Below, in pieces: positions 24,660 through 34,156 of a stretch of DNA of 64,000 nt; position 1 is the first letter of the stretch, and each line of letters opens with the position of its first letter. Source of the stretch: Paraburkholderia caffeinitolerans (lineage in GTDB: Bacteria > Pseudomonadota > Gammaproteobacteria > Burkholderiales > Burkholderiaceae); contig NZ_CADIKL010000006.1 of the NCBI RefSeq assembly GCF_902859945.1, positions 209,163 to 273,162 on the forward strand, read 5' to 3'. A program made the translations under genes and the position numbers. The notes under the pieces are model-generated. The model saw only the letters and a list, made by a program, of their open reading frames with translations, did not search any database and had not been told where the DNA came from.

Positions 24660-26945
24660 ATGAACAAGACCGAACGTCAGGCCGCCCTCGAATACCACGA
24701 ATTCCCCACCCCGGGCAAGATTTCGGTCACGGCCAGCAAGCCGCTGGTCACCCAGCGCGATCTCGCGCTCGCCTATACGCCGGGCGTGGCCGTCGCTTGC
24801 GAGGAAATCGTCACCGACCCGCAGAACTCGTTCCGTTACACGGCGCGCGGCAATCTGGTGGGCGTGATCACCAACGGCACGGCCGTGCTGGGCCTCGGCA
24901 ATATCGGTGCGCTCGCTTCCAAGCCGGTCATGGAAGGCAAGGCGGTGCTGTTCAAGAAGTTCGCCGGCATCGACGTGTTCGACATCGAAGTCACTGAAAG
25001 CGATCCCGACAAGCTCGTGGACATCATCGCGAGCCTCGAAGCCACCTTCGGCGGCATCAATCTGGAAGACATCAAGGCGCCGGACTGCTTCACGGTCGAG
25101 CGCAAGCTGCGCGAACGCATGAAGATTCCGGTCTTCCACGACGATCAGCACGGCACCGCCATCACCGTTTCGGCCGCGTTCCTGAACGGCCTGAAAGTGG
25201 TGGGCAAGGACATCACGAAGGTCAAGGTCGTGGCCTCGGGCGCGGGCGCAGCGGCGCTCGCATGTCTGGACCTGATGGTGGATCTGGGCCTGCCGCTCAA
25301 GAACATCTGGGTGACCGACCTCGCGGGCGTGGTCTATCAGGGCCGCACGGAGTTGATGGATCCGGACAAGGAGCGCTTCGCGCAGGACACCTCCGCGCGC
25401 TCGCTTGCCGAAGTGATCGACGGCGCGGACGTGTTCCTCGGCCTCTCCGCCGGCGGCGTGCTCAAGGCGGAAATGGTCAAGAAGATGGCGGACCAGCCGT
25501 TCATTCTCGCGCTTGCCAACCCCACGCCGGAAATCTTCCCCGAGGTTGCGCTCGAAGCGCGCCCGGACGCGGTGATCGCCACGGGCCGTTCGGACTTCCC
25601 GAACCAGGTCAACAACGTTCTGTGCTTCCCGTACATTTTCCGCGGCGCACTCGATGTGGGCGCAACGACCATCACGCGCAACATGGAAATCGCGGCGGTG
25701 CACGCGATTGCGAAGCTCGCCGAAGAAGAAGTCAATGACTCGGTGGCCGCGGCCTACGGCGCTTACGATCTGCGCTTTGGTCCGACGTATCTGATTCCGC
25801 GTCCGTTCGACTCGCGCCTCATCGTGCGCATCGCGCCGGCGGTGGCGAAGGCCGCGATGGAAGACGGCGTGGCGACGCGCCCGATCGACGACTTCGGCGC
25901 CTACACGAACGAGCTGCAGCAGTTCGTGTATCACTCGGGCGCGTTCATGAAGCCGATCTTCGCGGCGGCCAAGCAGTTCGTGCGCGATGGCGCGAAGGCG
26001 CGCATCGTGTTCGCGGAAGGCGAGGAGGAGCGCGTGCTGCGCGCGGTGCAGGTGATCGTCGACGAGAAGCTCGCGCGTCCGATCCTGATCGGCCGTCCCG
26101 AAGTGCTGCTTGCGCGCATCGAGAAGTTCGGCCTGCGCCTGAAGCTCGGCGAAGACGTGGAAGTGACGAATCCTGAGTACGACGAACGTTTCCATCAGTA
26201 CTGGACCACGTATTGGGAACTGCGTTGCCGCGATGGCATTTCGAAAGAAATGGCGCGCGTGGAAATGCGCCGCCGCCTCACGCTGATCGGCGCGATGATG
26301 GTGCGCCTGGGCGACGCGGACGGCATGATCTGCGGCACGGTGGGCGCGTATCACGACCACCTGCGCTTCGTCGACGAAGCGATCGGCATGCGCCGTGGCG
26401 CGAAGACCTACGCGGCGATGAACATCCTGCTGCTCGACAAGCGCACGGTCGCCATCGTGGACACGCACGTGAACGACAACCCGAACGCAGAGCAGATCGC
26501 CGAATTCACGCTCGCAGCGGCGCGCCAGATGGAGTGGCTCAATCTCGCACCGAAGGTCGCGCTGCTCTCTCGCTCGAACTTCGGCTCGGGCAGCTCGGCA
26601 TCGGGCACGAAGATGCGCGAAGTGCTCAAGCTCGTGACCGAGCAGAATCCGGATCTCGAAGTGGATGGCGAAATGCACGGCGACTGCGCGCTCGACGAAG
26701 CGCTGCGCCAGCGCATCCTCCCGCATTCGAAGCTCAAGGGCGCGGCGAACCTGCTGGTGTGCCCGAACGTGGACTCGGGGAACATTGCGTACAACCTGCT
26801 CAAGACCGGCGCGGGCAGCAATGTGGCGGTGGGGCCGTTCCTGCTCGGCGTGAATGCGCCGGTGAACGTGCTCACGTCGAGCTCGACGGTGCGACGCATC
26901 ATCAATATGACGGCGTTGACGGTGCTTCAGGCCAACCGTGACTGA
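24660..26945 (+). CDS. maeB: NADP-dependent malic enzyme with phosphotransacetylase-like domain
   Basis: Encodes 761 aa, the normal length of MaeB. The N-terminal malic enzyme part (to about residue 430) includes [54 protein letters not shown] and the cofactor motif [16 protein letters not shown]. The C-terminal part resembles phosphate acetyl/butyryltransferase ([43 protein letters not shown]); in MaeB it is regulatory, binding acetyl-CoA. The enzyme decarboxylates malate to pyruvate and makes NADPH. The ATG at 24660 with GAGG just upstream is preferred over the GTG at 24651. A strong terminator follows. Confidence 0.95.
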   Translation: MNKTERQAALEYHEFPTPGKISVTASKPLVTQRDLALAYTPGVAVACEEIVTDPQNSFRYTARGNLVGVITNGTAVLGLGNIGALASKPVMEGKAVLFKKFAGIDVFDIEVTESDPDKLVDIIASLEATFGGINLEDIKAPDCFTVERKLRERMKIPVFHDDQHGTAITVSAAFLNGLKVVGKDITKVKVVASGAGAAALACLDLMVDLGLPLKNIWVTDLAGVVYQGRTELMDPDKERFAQDTSARSLAEVIDGADVFLGLSAGGVLKAEMVKKMADQPFILALANPTPEIFPEVALEARPDAVIATGRSDFPNQVNNVLCFPYIFRGALDVGATTITRNMEIAAVHAIAKLAEEEVNDSVAAAYGAYDLRFGPTYLIPRPFDSRLIVRIAPAVAKAAMEDGVATRPIDDFGAYTNELQQFVYHSGAFMKPIFAAAKQFVRDGAKARIVFAEGEEERVLRAVQVIVDEKLARPILIGRPEVLLARIEKFGLRLKLGEDVEVTNPEYDERFHQYWTTYWELRCRDGISKEMARVEMRRRLTLIGAMMVRLGDADGMICGTVGAYHDHLRFVDEAIGMRRGAKTYAAMNILLLDKRTVAIVDTHVNDNPNAEQIAEFTLAAARQMEWLNLAPKVALLSRSNFGSGSSASGTKMREVLKLVTEQNPDLEVDGEMHGDCALDEALRQRILPHSKLKGAANLLVCPNVDSGNIAYNLLKTGAGSNVAVGPFLLGVNAPVNVLTSSSTVRRIINMTALTVLQANRD

Positions 26946-26975
26946 ATCGCGTCTGATCAGGCGCGATAGATGAAG

Positions 26976-27015
26976 AAAGGCAGTGGTCCGCAAGGGCCAC
27001 TGCCTTTTTGTTTTG
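26976..27015 (+). terminator. Rho-independent terminator after maeB
   Basis: AAAGGCAGTGGTCC (26976-26989) pairs with GGGCCACTGCCTTTT across a GCAA loop. TTTTTGTTTTG follows. Confidence 0.92.
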
Positions 27016-27041
27016 TTGCTAATTGCGTTTCTCGGTCCGGT

Positions 27042-27833
27042 TTACAGACCTCGGGGTGGCGTGATCAAGCCCATCGCGTAGCGTCGATAGATCCAGCCCG
27101 AACCGGCGCCGGAGATGGATACCGCGGCTACCAGAACCAGAATCTGCGCGAACTGGATCACCGGGCCGTGGCGGCCGTCGCGAACAGCGTAAGAGATTAA
27201 CGCGGCGATTCCCATGAGCAGGACAGCGGCAACGCATATCGTCAGAGCGATGGTGAGCCAGGTGCCGATAATGATCATGGCGTGCCCGTGAGTGTCGCGC
27301 CAGGCGGCGCGCCAGCTTAGCGGCCTGCCGATTGCGACGTGACTCGACAGGAGGCATAGCCTCACATTCACCCAGATTGCCGCCATCGCCATGGCGCAAG
27401 CGCTTGTCATGTATAGCGCACGCGCATGCCCATGGATGCCGAGGAAGCGCGATGCCGTTGCAACGAGCATGGTGCCGCCCACCACCGCGACGATCATGAC
27501 CACCATCAGGCCATACGTCAGCCCCAAATAGCGCCAGTAATCGCGGCCACCCAATGCGTCGATGGCGATGGCTTCATCGCCGAGTACAACGTAGCGCATC
27601 GCCTGGACAATGACCGCATTCGTGAGCAGGAGCTTTACCAGCCACAACATGCCGATCACGAGCATCACCTGCAGGGAGTGCGGTGCGGGAAGGTCGCCCA
27701 GGGAGACCTGAATGAAGCGAGTGAAAAAAATCGCAGTTGTGCATACGGCAATGAATAACGGCCGCTGCAGCGCCATGTTCCACGCGTCGCGCCATGCCCC
27801 GGCGACGCACTCCCCGAAAGAGATTGTCTGCAT
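27042..27833 (-). CDS. Multi-span membrane protein of unknown function
   Basis: Encodes 263 aa with about six hydrophobic segments, for example PLFIAVCTTAIFF, LQVMLVIGMLWLVKLLLTNA, YGLMVVMIVAVVGGTMLVA and IGTWLTIALTICVAAVLLMG. The N-terminus SFGECVAGAWRDAWNMALQRP resembles the start of bacterial membrane proteins loosely related to glycerophosphodiester phosphodiesterase membrane domains, but I cannot name a family. The ATG at 27833 with AGGAG seven bases upstream is chosen over an in-frame GTG at 27848. It is an isolated gene, convergent with maeB. Confidence 0.72.
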   Translation of the reverse strand: MQTISFGECVAGAWRDAWNMALQRPLFIAVCTTAIFFTRFIQVSLGDLPAPHSLQVMLVIGMLWLVKLLLTNAVIVQAMRYVVLGDEAIAIDALGGRDYWRYLGLTYGLMVVMIVAVVGGTMLVATASRFLGIHGHARALYMTSACAMAMAAIWVNVRLCLLSSHVAIGRPLSWRAAWRDTHGHAMIIIGTWLTIALTICVAAVLLMGIAALISYAVRDGRHGPVIQFAQILVLVAAVSISGAGSGWIYRRYAMGLITPPRGL

Positions 27834-28076
27834 CCCAGACTCCTGCACCGTTTCGACGGCGTTCGATTAGCGTTCTATCGATCTACGCACACGAGGCTTT
27901 GAGTCGTTCATCTTCGACGCCTCGGTAGTGTCGCGATAATGTCGCGATTTTCCATGTCTGCCAGGAGGCTCGACTGTTCATTAGCGCGCATTGGCTGTCG
28001 AAAAACTAACGACAGCTGGATGGCGTCACGAAGAAGTAACGCGAGCCATGCGTGTGCTTGCCGTCCTTCAGTTTTT

Positions 28077-28458
28077 CATGCGAATGCGCAAAACGCGCAA
28101 CAGGCAGCGCGGCTGGCCAGCGACGCGGCGCGGACGGCGGCGCGCGGCAATCAAGGCGCTGATCGAGGCGTCCGCTCAACGTGTCGATGCGGGCTCAGCG
28201 CTCGTGAACGATGCGGGCAACGTGATCGGAGAAATGGTTGGCTCGGTCGAGCGTGTGACGGCGATCGTCGGCGAGATCGCCGCGGCATCGCAGGAGCAGA
28301 GCACCGGCATCGAGCAGGTGAACGTGGCGGTCGCGCAGATGGACGAGACCACGCAACACAATGCAGCGCTCGTCGAGGAGGCCTCCGCAGCGGCGCATGC
28401 GCTCGCGGAACAGGCGGTGGAATTGCGTGAAGCGGTGGGGGTATTCAAGCTCGCGTGA
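28077..28458 (+). pseudogene. Remnant of a methyl-accepting chemotaxis protein
   Basis: Two pieces of a chemoreceptor signalling domain remain. In one frame 28077-28146 encodes [22 protein letters not shown], matching the segment before the hairpin tip. At about 28150 a second frame begins, [20 protein letters not shown], continuing through [19 protein letters not shown] and [18 protein letters not shown] to the C-terminus FKLA. The conserved tip between them (the FQTNILALNAAVEAARAG segment of intact receptors) is missing and the frame changes, so about 70 residues were deleted. No sensor or membrane segments remain. The gene cannot make a working receptor. Confidence 0.75.
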
Positions 28459-28483
28459 GCCGCGAGCCTTTCAAGTCGAAAAT

Positions 28484-28539
28484 GGGATTAAACCCTTAAT
28501 TTCGAATGCGGGCTTAATCCCAATTGAGGGCTTAATCCC
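28484..28539 (-). terminator. Repeated terminator arms after the glycine-zipper gene
   Basis: GGGCTTAATCCC occurs twice (28510-28521, 28528-28539) and its near-complement GGGATTAAACCC once (28484-28495). On the minus strand a 12-bp stem with one mismatch can form, followed by ATTTT. The copy at 28528 contains the stop codon of the minus-strand gene. Confidence 0.5.
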
Positions 28540-28966
28540 AATGATGATGCTTGCCGTGGCGATGGTGGCTGCCGTAGTGGTAATCGTTGGAATAGGAGTT
28601 CGAGCGCGAGATATTGCCGCCGAGTGCTGCACCGGCGCCGCCGCCCAATGCCGCGCCAACGAGGCCGCCGCTGCGTCCGCCCATGGCGTTACCCGCCGCC
28701 GTGCCTGCGCCGCCACCCAGTGCGCCGCCGATGATGGCGCCCGTGCGTTCGCGGCGGTTCGACGTGACTGCGCCGCCTGCGCCGCCACCCACCGCGCCAC
28801 CGATCACGGAGCCCGTGGGGCCGCCCACTGCACCGCCGATTGCCGCGCCGGCCAGACCGCCGAGTCCGCCGCCCAGCGCGTTGTTCATGTCGCCAGCCGT
28901 GGCGGGCAACGAAACTGCAGCGGCCAGCGCCGCAATTGCAACCATCGGGATGAATTTTTTCGACAT
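28532..28966 (-). CDS. Glycine-zipper surface/periplasmic protein
   Basis: Encodes 144 aa. The signal peptide MSKKFIPMVAIAALAAAVSLPATA is followed by repeated GGxxGxxxG patterns (LGGGLGGLAGAAIGGAVGG, then GAIIGGALGGGAGTAAGNAM), the glycine-zipper design of outer-membrane-associated 17-kDa antigen-like proteins. The C-terminus is rich in His and Ser (SNDYHYGSHHRHGKHHHWD), possibly metal-binding. No lipobox cysteine is present. The ATG at 28966 fits the signal peptide; an upstream in-frame ATG at 29086 lacks one. Function unknown; glycine zippers often insert in or bind membranes or peptidoglycan. Confidence 0.85.
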   Translation of the reverse strand: MSKKFIPMVAIAALAAAVSLPATAGDMNNALGGGLGGLAGAAIGGAVGGPTGSVIGGAVGGGAGGAVTSNRRERTGAIIGGALGGGAGTAAGNAMGGRSGGLVGAALGGGAGAALGGNISRSNSYSNDYHYGSHHRHGKHHHWD

Positions 28967-29279
28967 GGATAATCCACTTGTTTTAGGACGGTGCTGAGTA
29001 TAGCGATCAACCTGAAAGGTCTCTGTAACAAACACGGCCTTGTGGGGTAAGACGTGTAACAAAATACTCCTGCCGTTGTAATGCAACGCTAGGGCGTTGC
29101 ATGAATAGAAATAATCGGGTTGAAACGCGGTTCGGTATTGTTCTGACGAAAAAGCTGGAATAAGCGCTTTGTGTAAATGGAGTTGTAGGGTTCGCAGAAA
29201 TTTGGCTGTAAGTGCCCGCTGCTAGAGTCGTCGCAGGCGTCGTGCCTTCCGTGGCAGTCCGAACCAGATCGACCACTTC
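28967..29279. other. Intergenic region with a perfect hairpin
   Basis: No gene. ATGCAACGC (29081-29089) and GCGTTGCAT (29094-29102) form a perfect 9-bp inverted repeat with a TAGG loop and no U-tract, possibly a regulator site for one of the two flanking divergent genes. Confidence 0.45.
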
Positions 29280-30161
29280 ATGCATAAAGCCCGCGCGTTT
29301 CGGCCCTTCAAGTCTCTCGCGCTACTTCTGGCCTCGCTTTTCGCGCTGTGCCTGAGCGTGCCTGGCTGGGCCTTCCAGACGAGAATCGTCTCGATCCCCA
29401 GTACGGCGATGAATCGCGCATTCGGCGCCACCGTGGTGCTACCCGACGACTACGCGCGCGGCAGCGGCGCGGCGCGCTATCCGGTGATTTACGTGTTGCA
29501 CGGCTCGGGCGGCAGTTACGCCGATTGGACCTCGAACACGCACATCGGCAAGCTGGCGGACCGTTATCACGTGATACTGGTGATGCCCGATGGCGGCCAC
29601 GAAAGCTGGTACATCGATAGCCCGTTCGACCCCGCGAGCCGCTACGAAACTTATGTGGGCACCGAGGTCGTGTCGTATATCGACGCGCATTTCCGCACGC
29701 TCGCTTCGCGCGAGACACGTGCAATCACAGGCCTGAGCATGGGCGGCTTCGGCGCGCTGCGCATCGCGCTCGATCATCGCGAGACGTTTGGCGCGGCCGG
29801 CAGCATCAGCGGCGCAGTCGATCCGCGCAACTGCGAGGACGAGCCCGGCATCGACCGCGTATTCGGCAATCCTGCGCGCCACGCGGACTTCTGGACGCGC
29901 AATGCCATCGTGGAGGACGCGGACGGTTTCGCACATGCGCATATCGCGCTTACCATCGATTGCGGCGTGAGCGATTATTTCGTGCAGTCGAACCGTGCGC
30001 TGCACGACAAGCTCATTGCGCTAGGCGTGCCGCATGATTACGCCGAACGCCCCGGCGGGCATACTTGGCCGTACTGGTCGAATGCCATCCGCTATCAGGT
30101 TTTGTTTTTTGCCACGTCGTTCAGGCATAACGGATGGCACTCGCCCGCGCGGCAAGTCTGA
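29280..30161 (+). CDS. Secreted esterase D / S-formylglutathione hydrolase-like alpha/beta hydrolase
   Basis: Encodes 293 aa with a signal peptide (FKSLALLLASLFALCLSVPGWA). The fold is of the esterase D/mycolyltransferase type: YPVIYVLHGSGG carries the oxyanion region, GLSMGGFGAL holds the nucleophile serine (S153), an aspartate follows in TIDCGVSDYF (D227 or D232), and the histidine is in GGHTWPYW (H261). Such proteins hydrolyse short ester bonds, for example feruloyl, acetyl or S-formyl groups. Secretion argues for an extracytoplasmic ester rather than formylglutathione. Isolated gene, convergent with the M20 hydrolase gene. Confidence 0.82.
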   Translation: MHKARAFRPFKSLALLLASLFALCLSVPGWAFQTRIVSIPSTAMNRAFGATVVLPDDYARGSGAARYPVIYVLHGSGGSYADWTSNTHIGKLADRYHVILVMPDGGHESWYIDSPFDPASRYETYVGTEVVSYIDAHFRTLASRETRAITGLSMGGFGALRIALDHRETFGAAGSISGAVDPRNCEDEPGIDRVFGNPARHADFWTRNAIVEDADGFAHAHIALTIDCGVSDYFVQSNRALHDKLIALGVPHDYAERPGGHTWPYWSNAIRYQVLFFATSFRHNGWHSPARQV

Positions 30162-30170
30162 TGCCGATTT

Positions 30171-30190
30171 GGTTCGCGCTTCAGCGAACC
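30171..30190. terminator. Possible bidirectional terminator
   Basis: GGTTCGC (30171-30177) and GCGAACC (30184-30190) form a perfect 7-bp stem between convergent genes, overlapping the last codons of the minus-strand gene. No clear U-tract. Confidence 0.35.
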
Positions 30191-31344
30191 GGCAATTCGA
30201 GCCGCGCGAGTTCCGCGAAATAGCGTGCGCCGGTCATCAGAATGTCGTCGTTGAAATCGTAGCTCGCGTTATGGAGCGGCACGCCTCCGCGCTCGGGCAC
30301 GTCGCCGTTGCCGATAAAGACGAAATTGCCGGGCACGGCCTGAAGAAACGCGCCGAAATCCTCGGAGATCATCATTGGCTGGACGTTTGCGTCGACGGCC
30401 GATTCGCCGGCGACGTTGCGTGCGGCGTTGACGGCGACGTCCAGATATTCGGGCGAATTGACCGTTGGCGCGAACTCATGCGTGTATTCGAAGCTGCATT
30501 CCACGCCGTGCGTTGCGCAGATGCCCACGCTGATTTCCCGCATGCGCGTTTCGAGCAGCGTTTGCACTTCTTTCGAATAGCTCCGCGTATCGCCCTTGAT
30601 GATCACATTCGACGGAATCACATTGCGGATGCCGTCCGTAATGAATTCCGTGCATGAGATCACGGCCTGCAGGCCCGGGTCGAGATTGCGCGAAACGATC
30701 GTCTGCAAGGCGAGCACGATCTGCGAGGCGATGACGATGGGGTCCACGCCCATATGCGGACGCGCTGCGTGCGTGCCTCGGCCTTTGATATGGATAACGA
30801 AGTTATCCTCGCTCGCCATAATCCCGCCCGCGCGCGTGGCGAAGGTGCAGGCGCGCATGCCGGGCATATTGTGCGCGCCGAAAATCGCGTCCACGGGAAA
30901 GCGCTCGAACAGCCCGTCCGCCATCATCGCCTTCGCGCCCCGGCCATGCTCTTCGGCGGGCTGAAAGATAAAGCGCACGGTGCCGTCGAAATCGCGCCGC
31001 TCAGCCAGCAGGCGGGCAGCGCCGAGGATCATCGACATATGGCCGTCGTGCCCGCACGCATGCATCTTTCCCGCATTGAGCGAGGCGTGCCCGCGGCCCG
31101 GCGCGCATTCGGCGATGTTCAGCGCATCCATGTCGGCGCGCAGGCCGATGGCGCGCTTGCCGCTGCCGACCGTGAGGTTGGCCACCAGCCCGGTGCCGCC
31201 GATGCCGCGATGGACCTCGAGCCCCAGCGTCTTCAGGATGCCGGCGACGTAGTCGGACGTGTTGACTTCCTCGAAGCCGGTTTCCGGGCGTTGGTGCAGA
31301 TACTGGCGCCAACTTTTCAATTGTCCCTGCAGGGTGCTTTCCAT
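30181..31344 (-). CDS. M20 family amidohydrolase (hippurate hydrolase-like)
   Basis: Encodes 387 aa of the M20/M40 aminoacylase family. The zinc site is visible in HACGHDGHMS and IFQPAEEHGRGA. Other family marks are RADMDALNI, GAHNMPGM, GRGTHAARPHMGVDP and MMISEDFGAFL. Relatives release amino acids from N-acyl conjugates such as hippurate. It starts 43 bp after the diaminopropionate ammonia-lyase stop on the same strand and is probably co-transcribed, so the true substrate may be an N-acylated or amide-linked amino acid that feeds the lyase. Cytoplasmic. Confidence 0.88.
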   Translation of the reverse strand: MESTLQGQLKSWRQYLHQRPETGFEEVNTSDYVAGILKTLGLEVHRGIGGTGLVANLTVGSGKRAIGLRADMDALNIAECAPGRGHASLNAGKMHACGHDGHMSMILGAARLLAERRDFDGTVRFIFQPAEEHGRGAKAMMADGLFERFPVDAIFGAHNMPGMRACTFATRAGGIMASEDNFVIHIKGRGTHAARPHMGVDPIVIASQIVLALQTIVSRNLDPGLQAVISCTEFITDGIRNVIPSNVIIKGDTRSYSKEVQTLLETRMREISVGICATHGVECSFEYTHEFAPTVNSPEYLDVAVNAARNVAGESAVDANVQPMMISEDFGAFLQAVPGNFVFIGNGDVPERGGVPLHNASYDFNDDILMTGARYFAELARLELPVR

Positions 31345-31386
31345 GGATGCGTCCTTGTCGGTGCCGGTTGATGGTTAGCGTGCCGG

Positions 31387-32664
31387 TTATGCGTTCGAGG
31401 TTGCGTTCGAGGTTGCGTTCGAGGTTGCGTTCGAGGTTGTGTTCGCTTGTGCAGCCCATTCGTCGCGGCGCGTGGCTACCGTGTCGGCGCTTGCGCCAAC
31501 GAGCTCCGCATAAACGCCGGGAGCCGTTGCGCCTTCGGTGCTGATCAGCAGCACGCGTGACTGCGCATTCAGCCCCACCGCATGCGCGAGAGCGGGGGCG
31601 TGCATCAGTTTCGCGAGACCGGCGAGACCGGCGGCGCCCGATTCACCGGAAACGATGGGCACGTCGTCGCCCGATCCGGCGGCGAGCGTACGCATGGCCG
31701 CCACCGCGTCTTCGTCCTCGATGAGCATGAAGTCGTCGATGCACGCTTGAAGAATCTTCCATGCGAGCGGGGACGTCTCTCCGCACGCGAGGCCGGCCAT
31801 GACCGAGTCGACCGAGCCCGTGGCTTTCGCGGCGTGTCCCGCGAGCGCGCTCTGATAGAGGCAATCGGCTTGCCGCGGCTCGACCACGACGAAGCGCGGG
31901 CGATTCGCCCCGTAGTGCTCCCACAGGTAGCTGGCTACGCCCGCCGCGAGCCCGCCCACGCCGCCTTGCAGGAAAACGTGCGTGAAGGCAGGCTCGCCCG
32001 AGGTTGTGCTCGATTGTTCGATGACCTCCGCCGCGATCGTGCCGTACCCCTGCATGACGTCGCGCGGAATGGCTTCGTAGCCTTCGTATGAGGTATCGGA
32101 CACGACGTGCCAGCGGTTGGCCTTCGCGAGTTGAGCCGCATGCTCGACCGATTCGTCGTAATTGCCCGCGATGCGCACGACGCGCGCGCCATAGGCCGCA
32201 ATAGCCTGCTCGCGCTCGGCGCTGACGTTCGCATGCAGGACGATTACGCAGTGGCAGCCGATCGATTGGGCCGCTGCGGCCAGCGCTTTGCCGTGGTTGC
32301 CGTCGGTCGCGCTGATGACGGTGAAGTTCGACACGAGCTCGCGGTGGCGGCCCGCGATCAGCGCTTGCGGATCGACGTCGTGGCTGGGCCACAGGCGCAT
32401 GATCAGCCGCATCAGCGCAATGGGCGCGCCGAGCGCCTTGAAGCTGCACAGCGGCGAGCGCAGCGATTCGTCCTTTACGGCGAGGTGTGCGACGCCGAGT
32501 TGCGCGGCGGCGTGGGGCAGATTCCAGAGCGGCGTCGGCTCCGGGTTGATCAAATCCCAATGGGAGAGCCAGGCGCGGCTTTGATCGGCCGATTTCACGT
32601 TCAGGATCGCGCGAAGCGTCTCGGGATAGGGGCTGCGGGCGACGCGGGAATGGGCGAGCGGCAT
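31387..32664 (-). CDS. dpaL: Diaminopropionate ammonia-lyase (PLP) with C-terminal repeat tail
   Basis: Encodes 425 aa. It resembles YgeX/DpaL, a fold-type II PLP enzyme splitting 2,3-diaminopropionate into pyruvate and ammonia. Marks include the PLP lysine segment SPLCSFKALGAP (K76), SATDGNHGKALA (phosphate/cofactor loop), VSDTSYEGYEAIPRDVMQGYG, FLQGGVGGLAAGV and SGESGAAGLAGL. The C-terminus ends in repeated TSNA units encoded by a 12-bp tandem repeat (31390-31437), absent from the family core. An Lrp-type regulator is divergent, and an M20 hydrolase gene follows. DpaL can also act on D-/L-serine. Confidence 0.85.
   Translation of the reverse strand: MPLAHSRVARSPYPETLRAILNVKSADQSRAWLSHWDLINPEPTPLWNLPHAAAQLGVAHLAVKDESLRSPLCSFKALGAPIALMRLIMRLWPSHDVDPQALIAGRHRELVSNFTVISATDGNHGKALAAAAQSIGCHCVIVLHANVSAEREQAIAAYGARVVRIAGNYDESVEHAAQLAKANRWHVVSDTSYEGYEAIPRDVMQGYGTIAAEVIEQSSTTSGEPAFTHVFLQGGVGGLAAGVASYLWEHYGANRPRFVVVEPRQADCLYQSALAGHAAKATGSVDSVMAGLACGETSPLAWKILQACIDDFMLIEDEDAVAAMRTLAAGSGDDVPIVSGESGAAGLAGLAKLMHAPALAHAVGLNAQSRVLLISTEGATAPGVYAELVGASADTVATRRDEWAAQANTTSNATSNATSNATSNA
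31390..31449. repeat. 12-bp coding tandem repeat at the dpaL 3' end
   Basis: TGCGTTCGAGGT occurs four times perfectly (31390-31401, 31402-31413, 31414-31425, 31426-31437), followed by a degenerate unit. On the coding strand each unit gives four residues (TSNA). The unit length is a multiple of three, so copy-number changes keep the frame. Confidence 0.9.
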
Positions 32665-32836
32665 GTGACGGGCTCCTGGGCCAAAGACGGCCTCGACGAT
32701 TTGAACTCACGGCGCGAACGCCGCCGACCCGGAAATGATATTGCGCATGCCACGCGAAAAAGTCTCATAATCGCGACCGTACACGCAAAAAATTATCGAT
32801 TTTCCAGGTAAAAACGGATCTCGGGTCAAGGGTGAA

Positions 32837-33340
32837 ATGGCGACAAATCTCGACGCTTTCGATTGCAAGTTGCTGATGGAGGTGCAGCGCGACGCGCAGA
32901 TTCCGCAAAACGAATTGGGCGCCCGCGTGAATCTCTCGACCGCAGCGGTCAACCGCCGGCTGCGGCGGCTCGCCGACGAAGGCGTGATCGACCACTACGC
33001 GGCCATCGTGGCTCCCGAAAAAGTCGACCATCCGATCACGATTGTCGTGACCGTCGAAGTGGAGAGCGAGCAGATTGATTTGCTAGACGCCATGAAGCGC
33101 ACGTTTGCGCAGTGTCCGCAGATTCAGCAATGCTATTACGTGGCGGGCGAATGGGATTTCGTGCTGATTCTCGCGGTACGCAATATGGACCAATACACCG
33201 AACTCACGCGCCAGCTTTTTTTCTCGAACAACAACGTGAAGCGCTTCAAGACGCTCGTGAGCATGAGCCGTGTGAAGGTCGGGCTCGAAGTGCCACTCAT
33301 GCCGCTCGCCCCGCTCGCACTGGACGAGGGCGAGGGCTAA
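32837..33340 (+). CDS. Lrp/AsnC family transcriptional regulator
   Basis: Encodes 167 aa. The N-terminal HTH reads FDCKLLMEVQRDAQIPQNELGARVNLSTAAVNRRLRRL with a wing, and the C-terminal RAM/AsnC domain (DHPITIVVTVEVESE, CYYVAGEWDFVLILAV, VKRFKTLVSMSRVK) binds amino acids. It is divergent from dpaL with a 172-bp intergenic region, so it is very probably the local regulator responding to diaminopropionate or a related amino acid. Start at the ATG at 32837. Confidence 0.92.
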   Translation: MATNLDAFDCKLLMEVQRDAQIPQNELGARVNLSTAAVNRRLRRLADEGVIDHYAAIVAPEKVDHPITIVVTVEVESEQIDLLDAMKRTFAQCPQIQQCYYVAGEWDFVLILAVRNMDQYTELTRQLFFSNNNVKRFKTLVSMSRVKVGLEVPLMPLAPLALDEGEG

Positions 33341-33361
33341 GCGGCTTTCGCCGTATCGATA

Positions 33362-34156
33362 TCAGGCGATGGTGTCGACCACGCCGCCGTCCACGCGCAA
33401 TGCCGCTCCCGTGGTGGCGGAGGCCTGCTGCGAGCATGCATAGACCACCATGTTCGCCACTTCGTCCACGCTCGCCGCGCGGCGGATGATGGACGAGGCG
33501 CGGTGTTGCTGCACGAAAGCCGCCGCGACTTCCTCGATGGATTGGCCCGTTTTCGCGACTTCGTCCTTGAGCATCGCTTCCACGCCTTCCGAAAGCGTCG
33601 GGCCGGGCAGCACGGAATTGACCGTCACGCCGGTGCCGGCGAGCCGTTTGGCGAGGCCGCGCGCCACGGCGATCTGCGCGGTCTTGGTCATGCCGTAATG
33701 GATCATGTCGGAGGGAATATTCAGGCCCGACTCCGACGAAATAAACACGATGCGCCCCCAGCCCTGCTTGACCATTGCGCCCGCGTAGGCGCGTGAGAGC
33801 CTCACGCCCGACATCACGTTGGTTTCGAAAAAGCGCAGCCATTCGCTGTCGGGAATGGAGAAGAAGTCTTCCTGCGCGAAGACGCCGAGATTGTTCACGA
33901 GAATGTCCACTCGCGGATGCGCTTTCACGAGCGCCTCGCAGCCTGCGTCGTTCGAGAGGTCGCCGACGAAACCCTGCACCTGCGCGCCCGGCACGGCCTT
34001 GCGCACTGCCGCTTCGGCGTCTCGCACGTTGGCTTCGTGACGGCTGCTCACGATCACGCTGGCGCCAGCGCCGGCCAGCCCTTTGACGGTGGCGAGCCCG
34101 ATGCCCGCCGCCGACCCGGTAACTAATGCGAGCTTTCCTGACAAATCGATTTTCAT
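33362..34156 (-). CDS. SDR family oxidoreductase
   Basis: Encodes 264 aa of a classical SDR. The cofactor motif TGSAAGIGLATV, NNLG at about residue 86, ISSESGLNI with the catalytic Ser, and YGMTKTAQ with the catalytic Tyr/Lys are all intact. The sequence contains AFVQQHRASSIIRRAASVDEVANMV, an insertion before the terminal TGAALRVDGG often seen in FabG-like dehydrogenases. The ATG at 34156 with AGGAG upstream is preferred over the frame start at 34273. It is isolated, between the Lrp gene and phospholipase C. Substrate unknown. Confidence 0.85.
   Translation of the reverse strand: MKIDLSGKLALVTGSAAGIGLATVKGLAGAGASVIVSSRHEANVRDAEAAVRKAVPGAQVQGFVGDLSNDAGCEALVKAHPRVDILVNNLGVFAQEDFFSIPDSEWLRFFETNVMSGVRLSRAYAGAMVKQGWGRIVFISSESGLNIPSDMIHYGMTKTAQIAVARGLAKRLAGTGVTVNSVLPGPTLSEGVEAMLKDEVAKTGQSIEEVAAAFVQQHRASSIIRRAASVDEVANMVVYACSQQASATTGAALRVDGGVVDTIA

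Noticed and set aside
24558..26993. 811-aa open frame on the minus strand opposite maeB
   Set aside because: Arg/His/Ala-rich antisense shadow of a strongly conserved malic enzyme in high-GC DNA; no family resemblance.
31345..31459. NLER repeat peptide near 31.4 kb read in another frame
   Set aside because: It is an out-of-frame reading of the 12-bp repeat that belongs to dpaL.
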